A stretch of DNA of 64,000 nt from Parvularcula bermudensis HTCC2503 (GCF_000152825.2 NC_014414.1:2046001-2110000); one strand, 5' to 3'; shown: positions 9,496 to 18,064, counted from the stretch's first letter. Notes: generated from the letters alone by a model not told the origin. Numbers and translations are program-made.

Positions 9496-9699
9496 GTGGC
9501 CAGCACTACCATGCGAGGAACGAAAACGAACCATACAGAGATTGCTGACGACCACATTCGATATTTCGTGCCTCGGCTCGTCTCGCTCGAGGCGTGTGCG
9601 CGCATTCACGGCCTTCATGAGGTTGCCACCCATCTGGACAGGGCGCTGATCTGTTTTGAGCAGGCGAAGATCAGAACGGAGGCCGGCGACGGCCCTTGA
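9496..9699 (+). CDS. Small conserved-looking hypothetical protein
   Basis: 67 residues from a GTG behind a GGGGGG purine run; an ATG at 9511 is an alternative that removes five residues. The sequence is soluble and helical, with L-E-A-C-A-R-I-H-G-L-H-E-V-A-T-H-L-D-R-A, a composition of real alphaproteobacterial small proteins of unknown role. No domain recognised. It sits alone between divergent topA and convergent msrA, and tandem 14-nt repeats begin 33 nt after its stop. Confidence 0.55.
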   Translation: MASTTMRGTKTNHTEIADDHIRYFVPRLVSLEACARIHGLHEVATHLDRALICFEQAKIRTEAGDGP

Positions 9700-9731
9700 T
9701 CGATGGACCCCGTGATGAATTGGGCCCACGA

Positions 9732-9773
9732 TCAAGGGGCGATGGTCAATTGGCGATGGTCAAGGGGAGATGG
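9732..9773. repeat. Tandem repeat, 3 copies of a 14-mer
   Basis: Three adjacent units TCAAGGGGCGATGG, TCAATTGGCGATGG and TCAAGGGGAGATGG fill most of the gap between the stop of the 67-residue ORF and the stop of msrA. Copies two and three differ from the first by two and one bases. No coding role is seen. Confidence 0.85.
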
Positions 9774-9793
9774 TCACAAGGCCGCTGTCCGTC

Positions 9794-10435
9794 TCATGGG
9801 GCGCTCGCGGCACGCTGACCCCAGACCTCCTCAACCCGCTGATCTCTTCCGCACCGGGTTCGATAGAATTTATAGCGCAGAGGATTTTGGTCGGCATAGT
9901 CCTGGTGATAGCCTTCGGCCTCGACGACAAAGGAAATGGGCTCCACCGGGGTGACGATCTCGCGGCTGAGCGCCTTTTCGGCCGCCGCGATCGCCGCCTC
10001 TGCCGCGCGGCGCTCGGCGTCGGTGCGATAATGAATCGCCGTGGTATAGCTGTATCCCCGGTCGCAGAACTGCCCGCCATCATCCAGGGGATCGATGGTG
10101 CGAAGGAAGATATGGACCAATTCGGCATACGTCGTTTCGCGGGGGTCGTAGTAGATCTCAACGACTTCTCGGTGCCCTTCATGGTCACGATAGGTCGCCT
10201 CTCGTTTTTCCCCGCCGCCATAGCCGGAGACGGCCTCGTAAACACCTGGCACGGCCTCCATGTCATGTTCCACGCACCAAAAGCAGCCCCCCGCGACGAC
10301 CAGGCTCTCGGCGGTTCCGGGAATGGTCTCAGCCGACGGCCCTCCGGTGGATGTGCTCGGGGCGTCGGTATTGGAACATGCCCCTAAGAGGAAAAGGGAG
10401 GACACAAGAAGGGGGCGAAAAGACAGAATAGACAT
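9794..10435 (-). CDS. msrA: Peptide methionine sulfoxide reductase MsrA, lipoprotein form
   Basis: 213 residues from the ATG at 10435. It starts with a lipoprotein signal ending L-L-G-A-C (Cys20), so it should be anchored on the periplasmic side of a membrane rather than cytosolic. The catalytic motif G-G-C-F-W-C has the nucleophile at Cys51. Y-S-G-Y-G-G-G-type and Y-H-Q-D-Y segments are family hallmarks, and a C-terminal Cys may be the resolving residue. It reduces methionine-S-sulfoxide in oxidised proteins. A longer open frame upstream to 10675 lacks homology. No msrB lies beside it. Confidence 0.93.
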   Translation of the reverse strand: MSILSFRPLLVSSLFLLGACSNTDAPSTSTGGPSAETIPGTAESLVVAGGCFWCVEHDMEAVPGVYEAVSGYGGGEKREATYRDHEGHREVVEIYYDPRETTYAELVHIFLRTIDPLDDGGQFCDRGYSYTTAIHYRTDAERRAAEAAIAAAEKALSREIVTPVEPISFVVEAEGYHQDYADQNPLRYKFYRTRCGRDQRVEEVWGQRAASAP

Positions 10436-10688
10436 AGCGGGTCTCCGGACGTCGAGGCGAGGGCAGGGCAGGTTCGCTGCCTGATCGTTCTTCGATTGGG
10501 GGGGCGAAAAGGTTTCAGGCATCCCCATTCTTCGCCCCATCCCCCATGGGCATTGGCTGTGACGCCAAAGGAAGAAAGGGCCGGGAGCGCTGCTTGACGG
10601 GAGACTGCCTGCCGACGCCCATAATGGGGCCTGCGCTGGTCGTCTTCGCCCTCTTGGGCATTTTCTGAACCCCAATTGCTCAATATCG

Positions 10689-10698
10689 CAATATCTTG
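10689..10698. promoter_or_regulatory. NrdR-box-like site 1 upstream of nrdB
   Basis: CAATATCTTG matches the core CWATATATWG of NrdR boxes at 9 of 10 positions. It lies 42 bp upstream (start to start) of a second box, four turns of the helix. NrdR is the ATP/dATP-sensing repressor of ribonucleotide reductase genes. Confidence 0.5.
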
Positions 10699-10730
10699 GG
10701 GATAAAAGGGCTCTTTCCCCTGCGCATACT

Positions 10731-10740
10731 CTACATATAG
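10731..10740. promoter_or_regulatory. NrdR-box-like site 2 upstream of nrdB
   Basis: CTACATATAG matches CWATATATWG at 9 of 10 positions and lies in a small inverted repeat, CTCTA-CATA-TAGAG (10729-10742). With the site at 10689 it would place two NrdR dimers on the same helix face. The usual spacing of paired boxes is about three turns, so four turns is a deviation. Confidence 0.5.
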
Positions 10741-10832
10741 AGAAGAGGCGGGGCGAATCGGCTCAAGCTAGGCCTCATGATCCGCCGGTGCTGTGCGGTA
10801 TCCGTGCCGGTGTGTCTTTTCGAGAGAAGGTA

Positions 10833-11864
10833 ATGAGACAAATGTTCGACGATATCCCTGCCGCCCCCGGTCTTCTCACTGCCTCGAAGGCGTATAAGCC
10901 GTTTCGTTATCCTTGGGCCTATGACTATTGGAAAAAGCAGCAACAGGTTCACTGGATGCCTGAAGAAGTCCCCCTTGGGGAGGACTGTAAGGACTGGGCT
11001 AATAAGCTGACCGACAAGGAGCGGAACCTGCTGACGCAGATTTTCCGCTTCTTCACCCAGTCGGATGTCGAGGTCGGCGCCAATTATATGGAAAACTACA
11101 TGCCGCTCTTCAAACCGGTTGAGGTGCGGATGATGTTGGCCGCCTTCTCCAACATGGAGACAATCCATATCGCGGCCTATGCCCTCTTGCTTGAGACGAT
11201 CGGGATGCCGGAAGTCGAATTCTCCGCCTTTATGGATTATGAGGCGATGGCGGCGAAACACGATTATCTTGGCCGCTTCGGCGTCGAGAATGAGCGGGAT
11301 ATCCTGACCTCAATGGCGGTTTTCGGGGGCTTTACCGAGGGGCTTCAGCTCTTTGCGTCCTTCGCCATGCTGATGAACTTTCCGCGGTTCAACAAAATGA
11401 AGGGGATGGGGCAGATCGTCACCTGGTCGATTCGCGATGAGAGCTTGCATTGCGAGGGGATGGTGCGGCTGTTCCACGAATTCGCCCGCGAAACCGGTGC
11501 GCTGACCCCAGCGGTGGCCGACGATATCGTTGATTGCTGCAAGACTGTGGTCGACCTCGAGGACAAATTCATCGAGCTCGCCTTCGAGGCTGGAGAGGTC
11601 GAGGGCATGACGCCGGACGATATCAAAGCCTATATCCGGCACATTGCCGACTGGCGGTTGAGCCAGCTTGGCTTGCCGCCGGTCTTTGCGGCGGACAACC
11701 ATCCTTTGCCCTGGTTGCGCGAAATTCTGAATGGGGTGGAGCACGCCAATTTCTTCGAAGCCCGCGCGACGGAATATTCCAAAGGCGCGACCCGCGGGGA
11801 ATGGCATGGGGCGGAGGGGGTGTGGTCCCAATTCGACCAATGGCGCGCTCGGCGTATCGGTTGA
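10833..11864 (+). CDS. nrdB: Class Ia ribonucleotide reductase beta subunit
   Basis: 343 residues. NrdB carries the diiron-tyrosyl radical used by NrdA to reduce ribonucleotides. The ligand sets are visible: Asp in T-Q-S-D-V-E, then E-T-I-H-I-A-A-Y in which the Glu/His pair and the Tyr four residues later fit the radical site, and E-S-L-H-C-E-G. A GAGAAGG box lies just 2 nt before the ATG at 10833 and 11 nt before another ATG at 10842, so either M-R-Q-M-F or M-F-D-D may be the true N-terminus. nrdA is not adjacent. Confidence 0.95.
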   Translation: MRQMFDDIPAAPGLLTASKAYKPFRYPWAYDYWKKQQQVHWMPEEVPLGEDCKDWANKLTDKERNLLTQIFRFFTQSDVEVGANYMENYMPLFKPVEVRMMLAAFSNMETIHIAAYALLLETIGMPEVEFSAFMDYEAMAAKHDYLGRFGVENERDILTSMAVFGGFTEGLQLFASFAMLMNFPRFNKMKGMGQIVTWSIRDESLHCEGMVRLFHEFARETGALTPAVADDIVDCCKTVVDLEDKFIELAFEAGEVEGMTPDDIKAYIRHIADWRLSQLGLPPVFAADNHPLPWLREILNGVEHANFFEARATEYSKGATRGEWHGAEGVWSQFDQWRARRIG

Positions 11865-12202
11865 GATTTTCCGCTTCCGGGAGCCGGGAGCCGGGAGCCG
11901 AGCCGGGGGCGGGGGGGGGGGAACGAGCGGCGCCATGTCGCTCAACCTGCCTTGGCCTCTGGTGTCGTGGGGTTGTGGGCTCGCGGCCAAGGAAGTATCT
12001 GTTCGGGTAGAACGGCACGGAACTGACCAGCCGAGTGATGCGCCACTGGCAGAGTGAGCGTGGCCTCGCCTCGCCTACATTCAGCCCGGCAAGCCAACTC
12101 AGAACGCCCTTACTCGTCGATCGGTGGCCTCACTCCATCAACCGCGCGCCGTGCGAGTCATTGTTGACGACCAACGATCAATGGGCTGATCTGGTTTGGC
12201 GC
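11865..12202. other. Gene-poor gap after nrdB
   Basis: 338 nt between the convergent ends of nrdB and a lipoprotein gene. It opens with CCGGGAG repeats and an 11-G run (11877-11921). The remainder shows no open frame with homology and no clear terminator hairpin with a T-run. Confidence 0.6.
11877..11921. repeat. CCGGGAG x3 tandem repeat followed by an 11-G tract
   Basis: Three exact CCGGGAG units (11877-11897), a degenerate half unit, then G5-C-G11 (11905-11921). It begins 13 nt after the nrdB stop. The run of eleven G is the longest homopolymer I noticed in the window and is prone to slippage, but it is not inside a gene. Confidence 0.85.
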
Positions 12203-12655
12203 CTAGCGCGACGCTTTTTCCCTTACCTCGCGGCTAACGCACTGCGCCGTTTGCGGCTGCACCACGGCGGCTGCAATGCGTTGCGGGGTTGTGAGATCAC
12301 CTGCCAGCGCGTCCTCAATCGATCGGTACTCCGCTACAGCATTGGGCGTCTGATTGATATTGTCGAACGCCTTCCACTTGTACCAAAGAAATGCACGTTC
12401 TGTGTCGCTGAGATTGGCCGCTGATTTCTTGGCCTCACCACAGCATGTCTTCACGACCTCACGTTTTGTCCGCTCAGGCAAGCCCCCAAGGTTTGAAACG
12501 CCAATGTCGAGTGCCAGCATTTCTCGACACACCTCTTGCACATCCGCTGCCGATTTGGCGGTGTATGAGACGCCGTCTTCCGTTTTCGGCCCACCGCATG
12601 CTGGGATCAAAACCAACACAGACAACAACGCAAATCCGAACGAGAATTTCTTCAT
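12203..12655 (-). CDS. Lipoprotein of unknown function
   Basis: 150 residues from the ATG at 12655. M-K-K-F-S-F-G-F-A-L-L-S-V-L-V-L-I-P-A-C is a lipoprotein signal with the acylated Cys at 20, then G-G. The mature part is helical and has five Cys, including a C-C-G-E pair. I recognise no family. The open frame extends upstream to 12808 but those residues are not a credible N-terminus. The gene and its flanks read less GC-rich than the surroundings, which may mean later acquisition (impression, not measured). Confidence 0.65.
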   Translation of the reverse strand: MKKFSFGFALLSVLVLIPACGGPKTEDGVSYTAKSAADVQEVCREMLALDIGVSNLGGLPERTKREVVKTCCGEAKKSAANLSDTERAFLWYKWKAFDNINQTPNAVAEYRSIEDALAGDLTTPQRIAAAVVQPQTAQCVSREVREKASR

Positions 12656-12890
12656 GAGTTCCTGAACCCCCCGATCACCAACCATGTCGCCAATAGCTAT
12701 TATGGATACAAATCTATAAGGCAAGTCTGAGATGAGCCTGTCGTGATGGGCGCCCCCGGTCGTCTTGAAAGCCCTGCTGCTCATGGTCAACACGCCGCAT
12801 AGCCCCACCTGGCAGCGGAGTTTTGCGGGTCAATAAGGGGAGCGGGCTGGTTTCGCCGCTCTCCCATCGGCAGGCCCCGGGGCGTGCCGT

Positions 12891-14162
12891 TTACTCGGTG
12901 ATGTGCAAGGCGATACATTCCTCGCCGGCGGCTTTGAGACGCTCACAGCTTTCCTGCGCCTCGTCCTCGGTCAGACGCGTAAAGCGAGCGCGGTAAACGG
13001 ATCGGACGCCCTGATCGGCGATATTCACTTCTCGCCCAATATGGGAACTGACGGAGCGGATCAGGTCCTGCGTTTCGATGATCTGGCGCACGGCCAGGGG
13101 TTGGCTATTGAAGGCCCCGACCTGAATGGCCCAATCCCGCGCATAGGCATAGTCGATATCGCCTTCTCCCTCCGGCGCGGCATCTAAGGGCAGGGCATTG
13201 AGGGCGGCTTCCAGTTCAGCCAGCTCCCCATCGTCGTCGAGCATAGAGAGAAGAACCGGCCCGCCTTCCGAGGGGGGCAAACGGCGGTCAGGCCGAAGGT
13301 CCGGCACGGGTTTGACGTGCAAAATCGATTTGACGAGGGAGGGCCGAGCGGAAATATCGGCATAGGCTTTGTTCATGATCTCGATCATATGGGCATTTCG
13401 CGTCCGCCCGCTGCGTCCGCCAAGCACGATGCCGATCAGCCGATGGTCACCGCGACGAACGGTGGTGGCGAGATTATAGCCCGATGCCCGGGTGTAGCCG
13501 GTTTTAAGACCGTCGGCCCCCTTCAGATCTTGAGTCACTTTGTTGTGAGATTTGTAGGTGCGACCGCCCCACTGAAATGAGTCATCGTCGAAATAGTGGA
13601 AAAAATCCGGGAAGTCCTGCACCAGGCGCTGGGAAAGAATGGCCATATCCCGCGCGGTCGTCACCTGGCGGTCGTCGGGCAACCCCGATGCATTCCGAAA
13701 GACCGTTTGACGCATCCCGAGGTCGCGCGCCTTCTGGGTCATCAGGCGCGCAAATTTGGCTTCGCTTCCGGCCAGATGTTCGGCGGTCACAGTGGCCACA
13801 TCATTCGCGGATTTGATCACAAGAGCGCGGATGGCGGTGTCGACGTCGATGGTCGTCCCGCTCTTCACCCCCAGTTTCGAGGCCGGTTGCAGGGACGCGC
13901 GCTTGGAGACCTTCATATCCGTCGTGCGCGATACCCGGCCTTCTTCGATCGCCTCGAACAGAAGGTAGAGGGTCATCATTTTAGTGAGGGAGGCAGGGTA
14001 GCGCGGTTCCGTTGAATATCGGTCAAACAGGACATCGCCGGTGTCCGCATGAATGATATAGGCAGCATATTTCGGGTTGGCGTGCGCCGCCAGCGGGCTA
14101 AGGACCGTCGCAAATATAATCGTGATCAGCAGTGACTTTACCGACTTCACCCTGGTTCCCAT
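12891..14162 (-). CDS. D-alanyl-D-alanine carboxypeptidase (PBP5/6 type) with SPOR domain
   Basis: 423 residues. Signal peptide 1-28. The serine peptidase S11 motifs are S-L-T-K (Ser58), S-A-N (118-120) and K-T-G (220-222), so it should trim the terminal D-Ala of peptidoglycan stem peptides in the periplasm. Residues from about 345 to the end form a SPOR domain (W-A-I-Q-V-G-A-F), which binds denuded glycan strands and would target the enzyme to the division site. The S11-SPOR fusion is common in alphaproteobacteria. Monocistronic, facing away from the phasin gene. Confidence 0.93.
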   Translation of the reverse strand: MGTRVKSVKSLLITIIFATVLSPLAAHANPKYAAYIIHADTGDVLFDRYSTEPRYPASLTKMMTLYLLFEAIEEGRVSRTTDMKVSKRASLQPASKLGVKSGTTIDVDTAIRALVIKSANDVATVTAEHLAGSEAKFARLMTQKARDLGMRQTVFRNASGLPDDRQVTTARDMAILSQRLVQDFPDFFHYFDDDSFQWGGRTYKSHNKVTQDLKGADGLKTGYTRASGYNLATTVRRGDHRLIGIVLGGRSGRTRNAHMIEIMNKAYADISARPSLVKSILHVKPVPDLRPDRRLPPSEGGPVLLSMLDDDGELAELEAALNALPLDAAPEGEGDIDYAYARDWAIQVGAFNSQPLAVRQIIETQDLIRSVSSHIGREVNIADQGVRSVYRARFTRLTEDEAQESCERLKAAGEECIALHITE

Positions 14163-14340
14163 GCGCCTCTTACACCAATCCCATTAGGCTAAAGTGTTTG
14201 TTACGAAATATCACCTTCAAATTCGGTCACAGTAAATACTGATACACCACCATCATACTCATCTTATTAAGATTCCGTTCATCGGACAGCTGCGAAGGTC
14301 ATTCCGCCTTGGCCGCGGGATAAAAAAGAAAAGAAGATGT

Positions 14341-14357
14341 ATTGTGCATCGCACAAT
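14341..14357. promoter_or_regulatory. PhaR-type operator 1 at phasin promoter
   Basis: Perfect inverted repeat ATTGTGC-ATC-GCACAAT with the TGC-N3-GCA core reported for PhaR, the polyhydroxyalkanoate-sensing repressor of phasin genes. It ends 4 nt before the -35 hexamer. Confidence 0.6.
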
Positions 14358-14361
14358 CGCC

Positions 14362-14390
14362 TTGACGGAGGGGGTGGCGATCTTTATGTT
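14362..14390 (+). promoter_or_regulatory. Sigma-70-type promoter of the phasin gene
   Basis: TTGACG (14362-14367), 17-nt spacer, TATGTT (14385-14390): the best promoter match I found in the window. Transcription would start near 14397, inside the second inverted repeat, leaving a leader of about 105 nt before the phasin ATG. Confidence 0.65.
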
Positions 14391-14401
14391 GCGGCGCAAC
14401 A
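14387..14401. promoter_or_regulatory. PhaR-type operator 2 over the -10 and start site
   Basis: Perfect inverted repeat TGTTGC-GGC-GCAACA, again with a TGC-N3-GCA core. It overlaps the last bases of the -10 hexamer and the expected +1, so a bound repressor would block polymerase. A near match, TGCATCGCT, lies at 14460-14468. Confidence 0.6.
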
Positions 14402-14501
14402 ACGATAAGCCGGTCGCGTTTGGTGGCGTTGCGTGAACATCCAAATCCCAAAAATGGCGTGCATCGCTTATCGGCGCCAATAATTAGGAGAAGCAGAGAT
14501 T

Positions 14502-14948
14502 ATGAGTACGACCCGCAAAACCAGCACGAAATCGGCGGACTCGGTGAACGAAGCTGCGTCGACCGCCCAAAACTTCATGAATGACGGACTTGAGCGGATG
14601 ACCCAAGGCATGTCGAATGTCGGCGCATTCGGTCAGGAAAATGTCGAGGCGATGATCGAAAGCGCGACCACCATGGCGAAGGGTTTCGAGAAGATCGCGA
14701 ACGAAAACGTCGAATATGCGAAAAAGCAGATGGAAACCGGTTCCGACCGTTTTCAGTCGCTGACAAAGGCACGGACTCCGCAAGAGTTTTTCGAAGCCCA
14801 GTCCGAACTGCTGCGGAATTCGATGGAAACCCAAATCGGTCAGGTCAACAAAATGTCCGACATGATGATCGCCACCGCCCGTGACGCGGCGCAACCGCTT
14901 TCCAAGCGGTACACAGCTTTCATCGAGATGGTTCAGCAATCTCGCTAA
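14502..14948 (+). CDS. Phasin family protein
   Basis: 148 residues, all predicted helix, with no signal peptide or Cys. The segment M-I-E-S-A-T-T-M-A-K-G-F-E-K-I-A-N-E-N and the F-E-A-Q-S-E-L-L-R-N-S-M-E core match alphaproteobacterial phasins, which coat polyhydroxyalkanoate granules and control their size. AGGAGAAG lies 10 nt before the ATG. Single-gene unit: its own promoter with two PhaR-like operators upstream and a hairpin terminator downstream. Strong separate regulation fits a protein made in bulk when granules form. Confidence 0.88.
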   Translation: MSTTRKTSTKSADSVNEAASTAQNFMNDGLERMTQGMSNVGAFGQENVEAMIESATTMAKGFEKIANENVEYAKKQMETGSDRFQSLTKARTPQEFFEAQSELLRNSMETQIGQVNKMSDMMIATARDAAQPLSKRYTAFIEMVQQSR

Positions 14949-15003
14949 GCTTTTTGCTCTCCGCGTGAGGGCGACGTCTTTGAGATGAATGACTGGAATG
15001 CTG

Positions 15004-15035
15004 ACCCCCGGGGACCTCAGGTGCCTGGGGGTTTT
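15004..15035 (+). terminator. Rho-independent terminator after the phasin gene
   Basis: ACCCCCGGGGACCT pairs with AGGTGCCTGGGGGT at 12 of 14 positions, followed by TTTT. It ends 87 nt downstream of the phasin stop. Confidence 0.7.
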
Positions 15036-15184
15036 CGATTCTTTGAGCGGGGAGGGACGGTTAAGGGGCGGCCCGCCATCCGTTGTCCATCCCTCCGGTG
15101 CCTCCGCAGCGCAGCGTCAATGAGGACGCGGCGTCGATGACATGCCGGTCTCGCCTGCAGGCATCGCTCCATGGGGGTCTCCCT

Positions 15185-15218
15185 GGAGGGAAGGAGGGAA
15201 AAGGAGGGAAGGAGGAGG
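15185..15218. repeat. GGAGGGAA purine repeat
   Basis: Four near-identical units (GGAGGGAA, GGAGGGAA, AA, GGAGGGAA, GGAGGAGG). Several internal sequences look like ribosome binding sites, but none is followed at the right distance by a credible start. Confidence 0.75.
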
Positions 15219-15381
15219 CATCTGCCATGATCCGACGACATATAAGGCGTAAGGCGGGAGAGCTGTGCGCGTCTTCCCCGCGCGCGCCCTGGAGAATGAT
15301 GGCTTGCGGGTACCCGGAAAAATCCCAAATACTACGAATGGCGACGATGCGAATTTTCAAAGGCCCATGCGATCCATCAAT

Positions 15382-15705
15382 ATGAGTGAAGACGGTGACG
15401 AAAAACCGGGCGGCAATGTTGCCACCATCGTCAAAGAGAAACCGAAGGCCAAGCGTCCCTCGCTCTATAAGGTCTTATTGCTGAACGACGATTACACGCC
15501 CCAAGAATTCGTGGTCTGGTTGCTCGAAGCAGTCTTCCACAAAGGACACGATGAAGCGCTGCGCATCATGCTCCACGTCCACAACCATGGCGTCGGTATT
15601 TGCGGTGTGTACACCTATGAGGTGGCAGAAACGAAAGTTGCGCAGGTGCTGGAGCTTGCACGACGCAACGAACATCCCCTTCAATGTACGATGGAGCGTG
15701 AATAA
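15382..15705 (+). CDS. clpS: ATP-dependent Clp protease adaptor
   Basis: 107 residues. ClpS delivers N-degron substrates to ClpA. The core [15 protein letters not shown] and the acid-histidine segment M-L-H-V-H-N-H-G are the substrate-pocket and ClpA-binding surfaces. The flexible N-terminal tail is about 25 residues. ATG 15382 is chosen because homology starts soon after; an in-frame ATG at 15367 is possible. Its TAA overlaps the clpA ATG by 1 nt, so the two are coupled, as in most proteobacteria. Confidence 0.95.
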   Translation: MSEDGDEKPGGNVATIVKEKPKAKRPSLYKVLLLNDDYTPQEFVVWLLEAVFHKGHDEALRIMLHVHNHGVGICGVYTYEVAETKVAQVLELARRNEHPLQCTMERE

Positions 15706-18053
15706 TGGCGACATTTTCTGATAATCTCGAACAATCGATCCATCGTGCAATCGGTCTTGCCACCCGCCACAAGCAGGAATTGGCAACCCTTGAGCACCTC
15801 CTTTACGCCCTGACAGAAGACGAGGATGCCCGGGCGGTAATGCTCGCCTGCGATGTCGATCTCGATGAGCTGCGCGAGCATCTTATGGATTACATCGAGG
15901 ATGATCTCGATAAATTGCGCGTTGAGGACGCTGACGAAGCAAAGCCAACGGCTGGCTTTCATCGCGTTGTACAGCGGGCCCTGATCCATGTGGAAACCTC
16001 GGGCCGATCGGAGGTCACCGGGGCCAATATCCTCGTGGCGATCTTTGCCGAGCGGGAAAGCCATGCGAGCTATTTCCTCAATGCCCAGGGCATGACCCGC
16101 TATGATGCGGTCAATTACATCTCCCACGGATTGTCGAAGACGGGCCAATCGCCGACGGAGCCGCGGACCCCTTCAGGGGCGCAGGAGGAGGAGGAAGAGA
16201 CCCAGGCAAAACAGGGGGCCCAAGCCCTCGAGGCCTATACCACCAACCTCAACGAAAAAGCACGGCGCGGCAAAATCGATATCCTGATTGGTCGGGAAAA
16301 AGAGGTGGAGCGCGCGATCCAGGTCCTATGTCGTCGACGCAAGAACAATCCTCTTCTTGTCGGTGACCCCGGTGTCGGGAAAACCGCCATTGCCGAGGGA
16401 TTGGCCCGCCGTATCGTTGATGAGCAGGTGCCGGAGGTGCTGGCCGAAGCGACGATCTTCTCCCTAGACATGGGGGCGCTGCTCGCGGGTACCCGTTATC
16501 GTGGCGATTTCGAAGAACGTCTGAAGGCGGTTCTCAAGGAGCTTGAGGCCACCCCTGGCGCGGTTCTCTTTATCGATGAGATCCATACGATCATCGGCGC
16601 CGGCGCGACGAGCGGCGGGGCGATGGATGCGTCCAACCTGCTCAAACCCGCCTTGCAGAACGGCAGCCTCAAATGCATGGGCTCGACCACTTTTAAGGAA
16701 TACAAGCAACATTTCGAGAAGGACAGGGCGCTGTCCCGACGCTTTCAAAAAATCGACGTGGCGGAACCCTCGATCGCGGATACCATTGAAATTCTCCGTG
16801 GTCTGAAACCAGCTTTCGAGGAACATCACGGGCTGAACTATAATGACGAAGCGATCGTCAGCGCGGTGGAATTGGCCTCCAAATATATGACCGATCGTCG
16901 CTTGCCCGATAAAGCGATCGACGTCATCGACGAGGCTGGGGCGCGGCAGATGCTGTTTCCCGCCGCCGATCGCGTCACGGAAATCGGGGTGCCCCAGGTT
17001 GAGGAAGTCGTGGCGCAAATGGCGCGGATTCCCCCCAAGACTGTGTCGAAATCCGATACGGAGCGCCTCCGCAATATGGGCGGCGATCTCAAACGCGTGG
17101 TCTACGGACAGGATAAGGCGATTGATGCGCTGACGGCGGCAATCAAGCTGGCCCGCGCGGGCCTGCGTGAGCCTGATAAGCCGATCGGGTCCTATCTCTT
17201 TGCGGGCCCGACGGGGGTTGGGAAGACCGAAGTCGCCAAGCAGCTTGCGAAGATGATGGGCGTCGAACTGCTACGGTTCGACATGTCAGAATATATGGAG
17301 CGCCATACCGTCAGCCGTCTGATCGGGGCGCCGCCGGGCTATGTTGGGTTCGACCAGGGCGGCGGTTTACTGACCGATCAGGTCGACCAAAACCCGCATG
17401 CGGTCGTATTGCTCGACGAAATCGAAAAAGCGCATCCGGAGATCTTCAATATCCTGCTGCAAGTCATGGATAATGGTCAGTTGACCGACAGCCATGGGAA
17501 GAAGATCGATTTCCGCAATGTCATCATTATCATGACGACCAATGCGGGGGCGGCGGACGCCTCGAAAAATGAGATCGGCTTCGGTCGCGGTCGTGCCACC
17601 GATCAGCAACAGCAGGCGATTGAGAAATTGTTCACGCCGGAATTCCGCAATCGGCTCGACGCGATCATTTCCTTCGCGGGCCTTTCGAAGCCGATCGTCG
17701 ACCGGATTGTGGCGAAATTCGTCCTCCAGCTCGAAGCGCAGCTGGCCGACCGGAATGTCACCTTCGAAGTTACCGAGGCGGCGACCCGCTGGCTCACGGA
17801 ACGTGGGTTTGATGAGGATATGGGCGCGCGTCCATTGGCCAGGACGATTCAGGAACATATCAAAAAGCCGATTGCGGACGAAATCCTCTTCGGCTCCCTC
17901 AAGGAAGGCGGGATCGTCCGGGTCACGGTGAAGAAGACAGCGGACGATACTGAGGGGCTGAGCTTTGAGTTCCTGGCCGAAGGGCCGCGAAGGGAACCCG
18001 GCGCCGGGGGCCCCGGCGATGGCGAACGGGCCGAAGAGGAGCGCGTTCGCTAG
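15705..18053 (+). CDS. clpA: ATP-dependent Clp protease ATP-binding subunit ClpA
   Basis: 782 residues. N-domain (1 to about 140, ClpS docking), then two AAA+ modules: D1 Walker A G-D-P-G-V-G-K-T at 220-227 and D2 Walker A G-P-T-G-V-G-K-T at 501-508. The I-G-F loop at about 624-626 inserts into ClpP, so this is the unfoldase of ClpAP rather than a ClpB disaggregase (no middle coiled coil). The C-terminus has an unusual Gly/Glu/Arg-rich tail of about 20 residues. Partner clpP is not in the window. Confidence 0.97.
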   Translation: MATFSDNLEQSIHRAIGLATRHKQELATLEHLLYALTEDEDARAVMLACDVDLDELREHLMDYIEDDLDKLRVEDADEAKPTAGFHRVVQRALIHVETSGRSEVTGANILVAIFAERESHASYFLNAQGMTRYDAVNYISHGLSKTGQSPTEPRTPSGAQEEEEETQAKQGAQALEAYTTNLNEKARRGKIDILIGREKEVERAIQVLCRRRKNNPLLVGDPGVGKTAIAEGLARRIVDEQVPEVLAEATIFSLDMGALLAGTRYRGDFEERLKAVLKELEATPGAVLFIDEIHTIIGAGATSGGAMDASNLLKPALQNGSLKCMGSTTFKEYKQHFEKDRALSRRFQKIDVAEPSIADTIEILRGLKPAFEEHHGLNYNDEAIVSAVELASKYMTDRRLPDKAIDVIDEAGARQMLFPAADRVTEIGVPQVEEVVAQMARIPPKTVSKSDTERLRNMGGDLKRVVYGQDKAIDALTAAIKLARAGLREPDKPIGSYLFAGPTGVGKTEVAKQLAKMMGVELLRFDMSEYMERHTVSRLIGAPPGYVGFDQGGGLLTDQVDQNPHAVVLLDEIEKAHPEIFNILLQVMDNGQLTDSHGKKIDFRNVIIIMTTNAGAADASKNEIGFGRGRATDQQQQAIEKLFTPEFRNRLDAIISFAGLSKPIVDRIVAKFVLQLEAQLADRNVTFEVTEAATRWLTERGFDEDMGARPLARTIQEHIKKPIADEILFGSLKEGGIVRVTVKKTADDTEGLSFEFLAEGPRREPGAGGPGDGERAEEERVR

Positions 18054-18064
18054 TGGCCGTGCCG

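Larger units (their letters stand above)
10436..10832. other. Divergent intergenic region, msrA / nrdB
   Basis: 397 nt between two divergent genes. It should hold both promoters. Apart from the two NrdR-like boxes at 10689 and 10731, I see no open frame with homology and no convincing -35/-10 pair. Confidence 0.6.
14163..14501. other. Divergent intergenic region, carboxypeptidase / phasin
   Basis: 339 nt with no supported gene. The half nearer the phasin holds a promoter and two inverted repeats described separately. The half nearer the carboxypeptidase is AT-richer and presumably carries that gene's promoter, but no match is good enough to name. Confidence 0.6.
14949..15381. other. Intergenic region phasin / clpS
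   Basis: 433 nt. It contains the phasin terminator, a purine-rich GGAGGGAA repeat (15185-15218) and presumably the clpS-clpA promoter. Open frames extending upstream of clpS show no homology. No further structure is supported. Confidence 0.6.
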
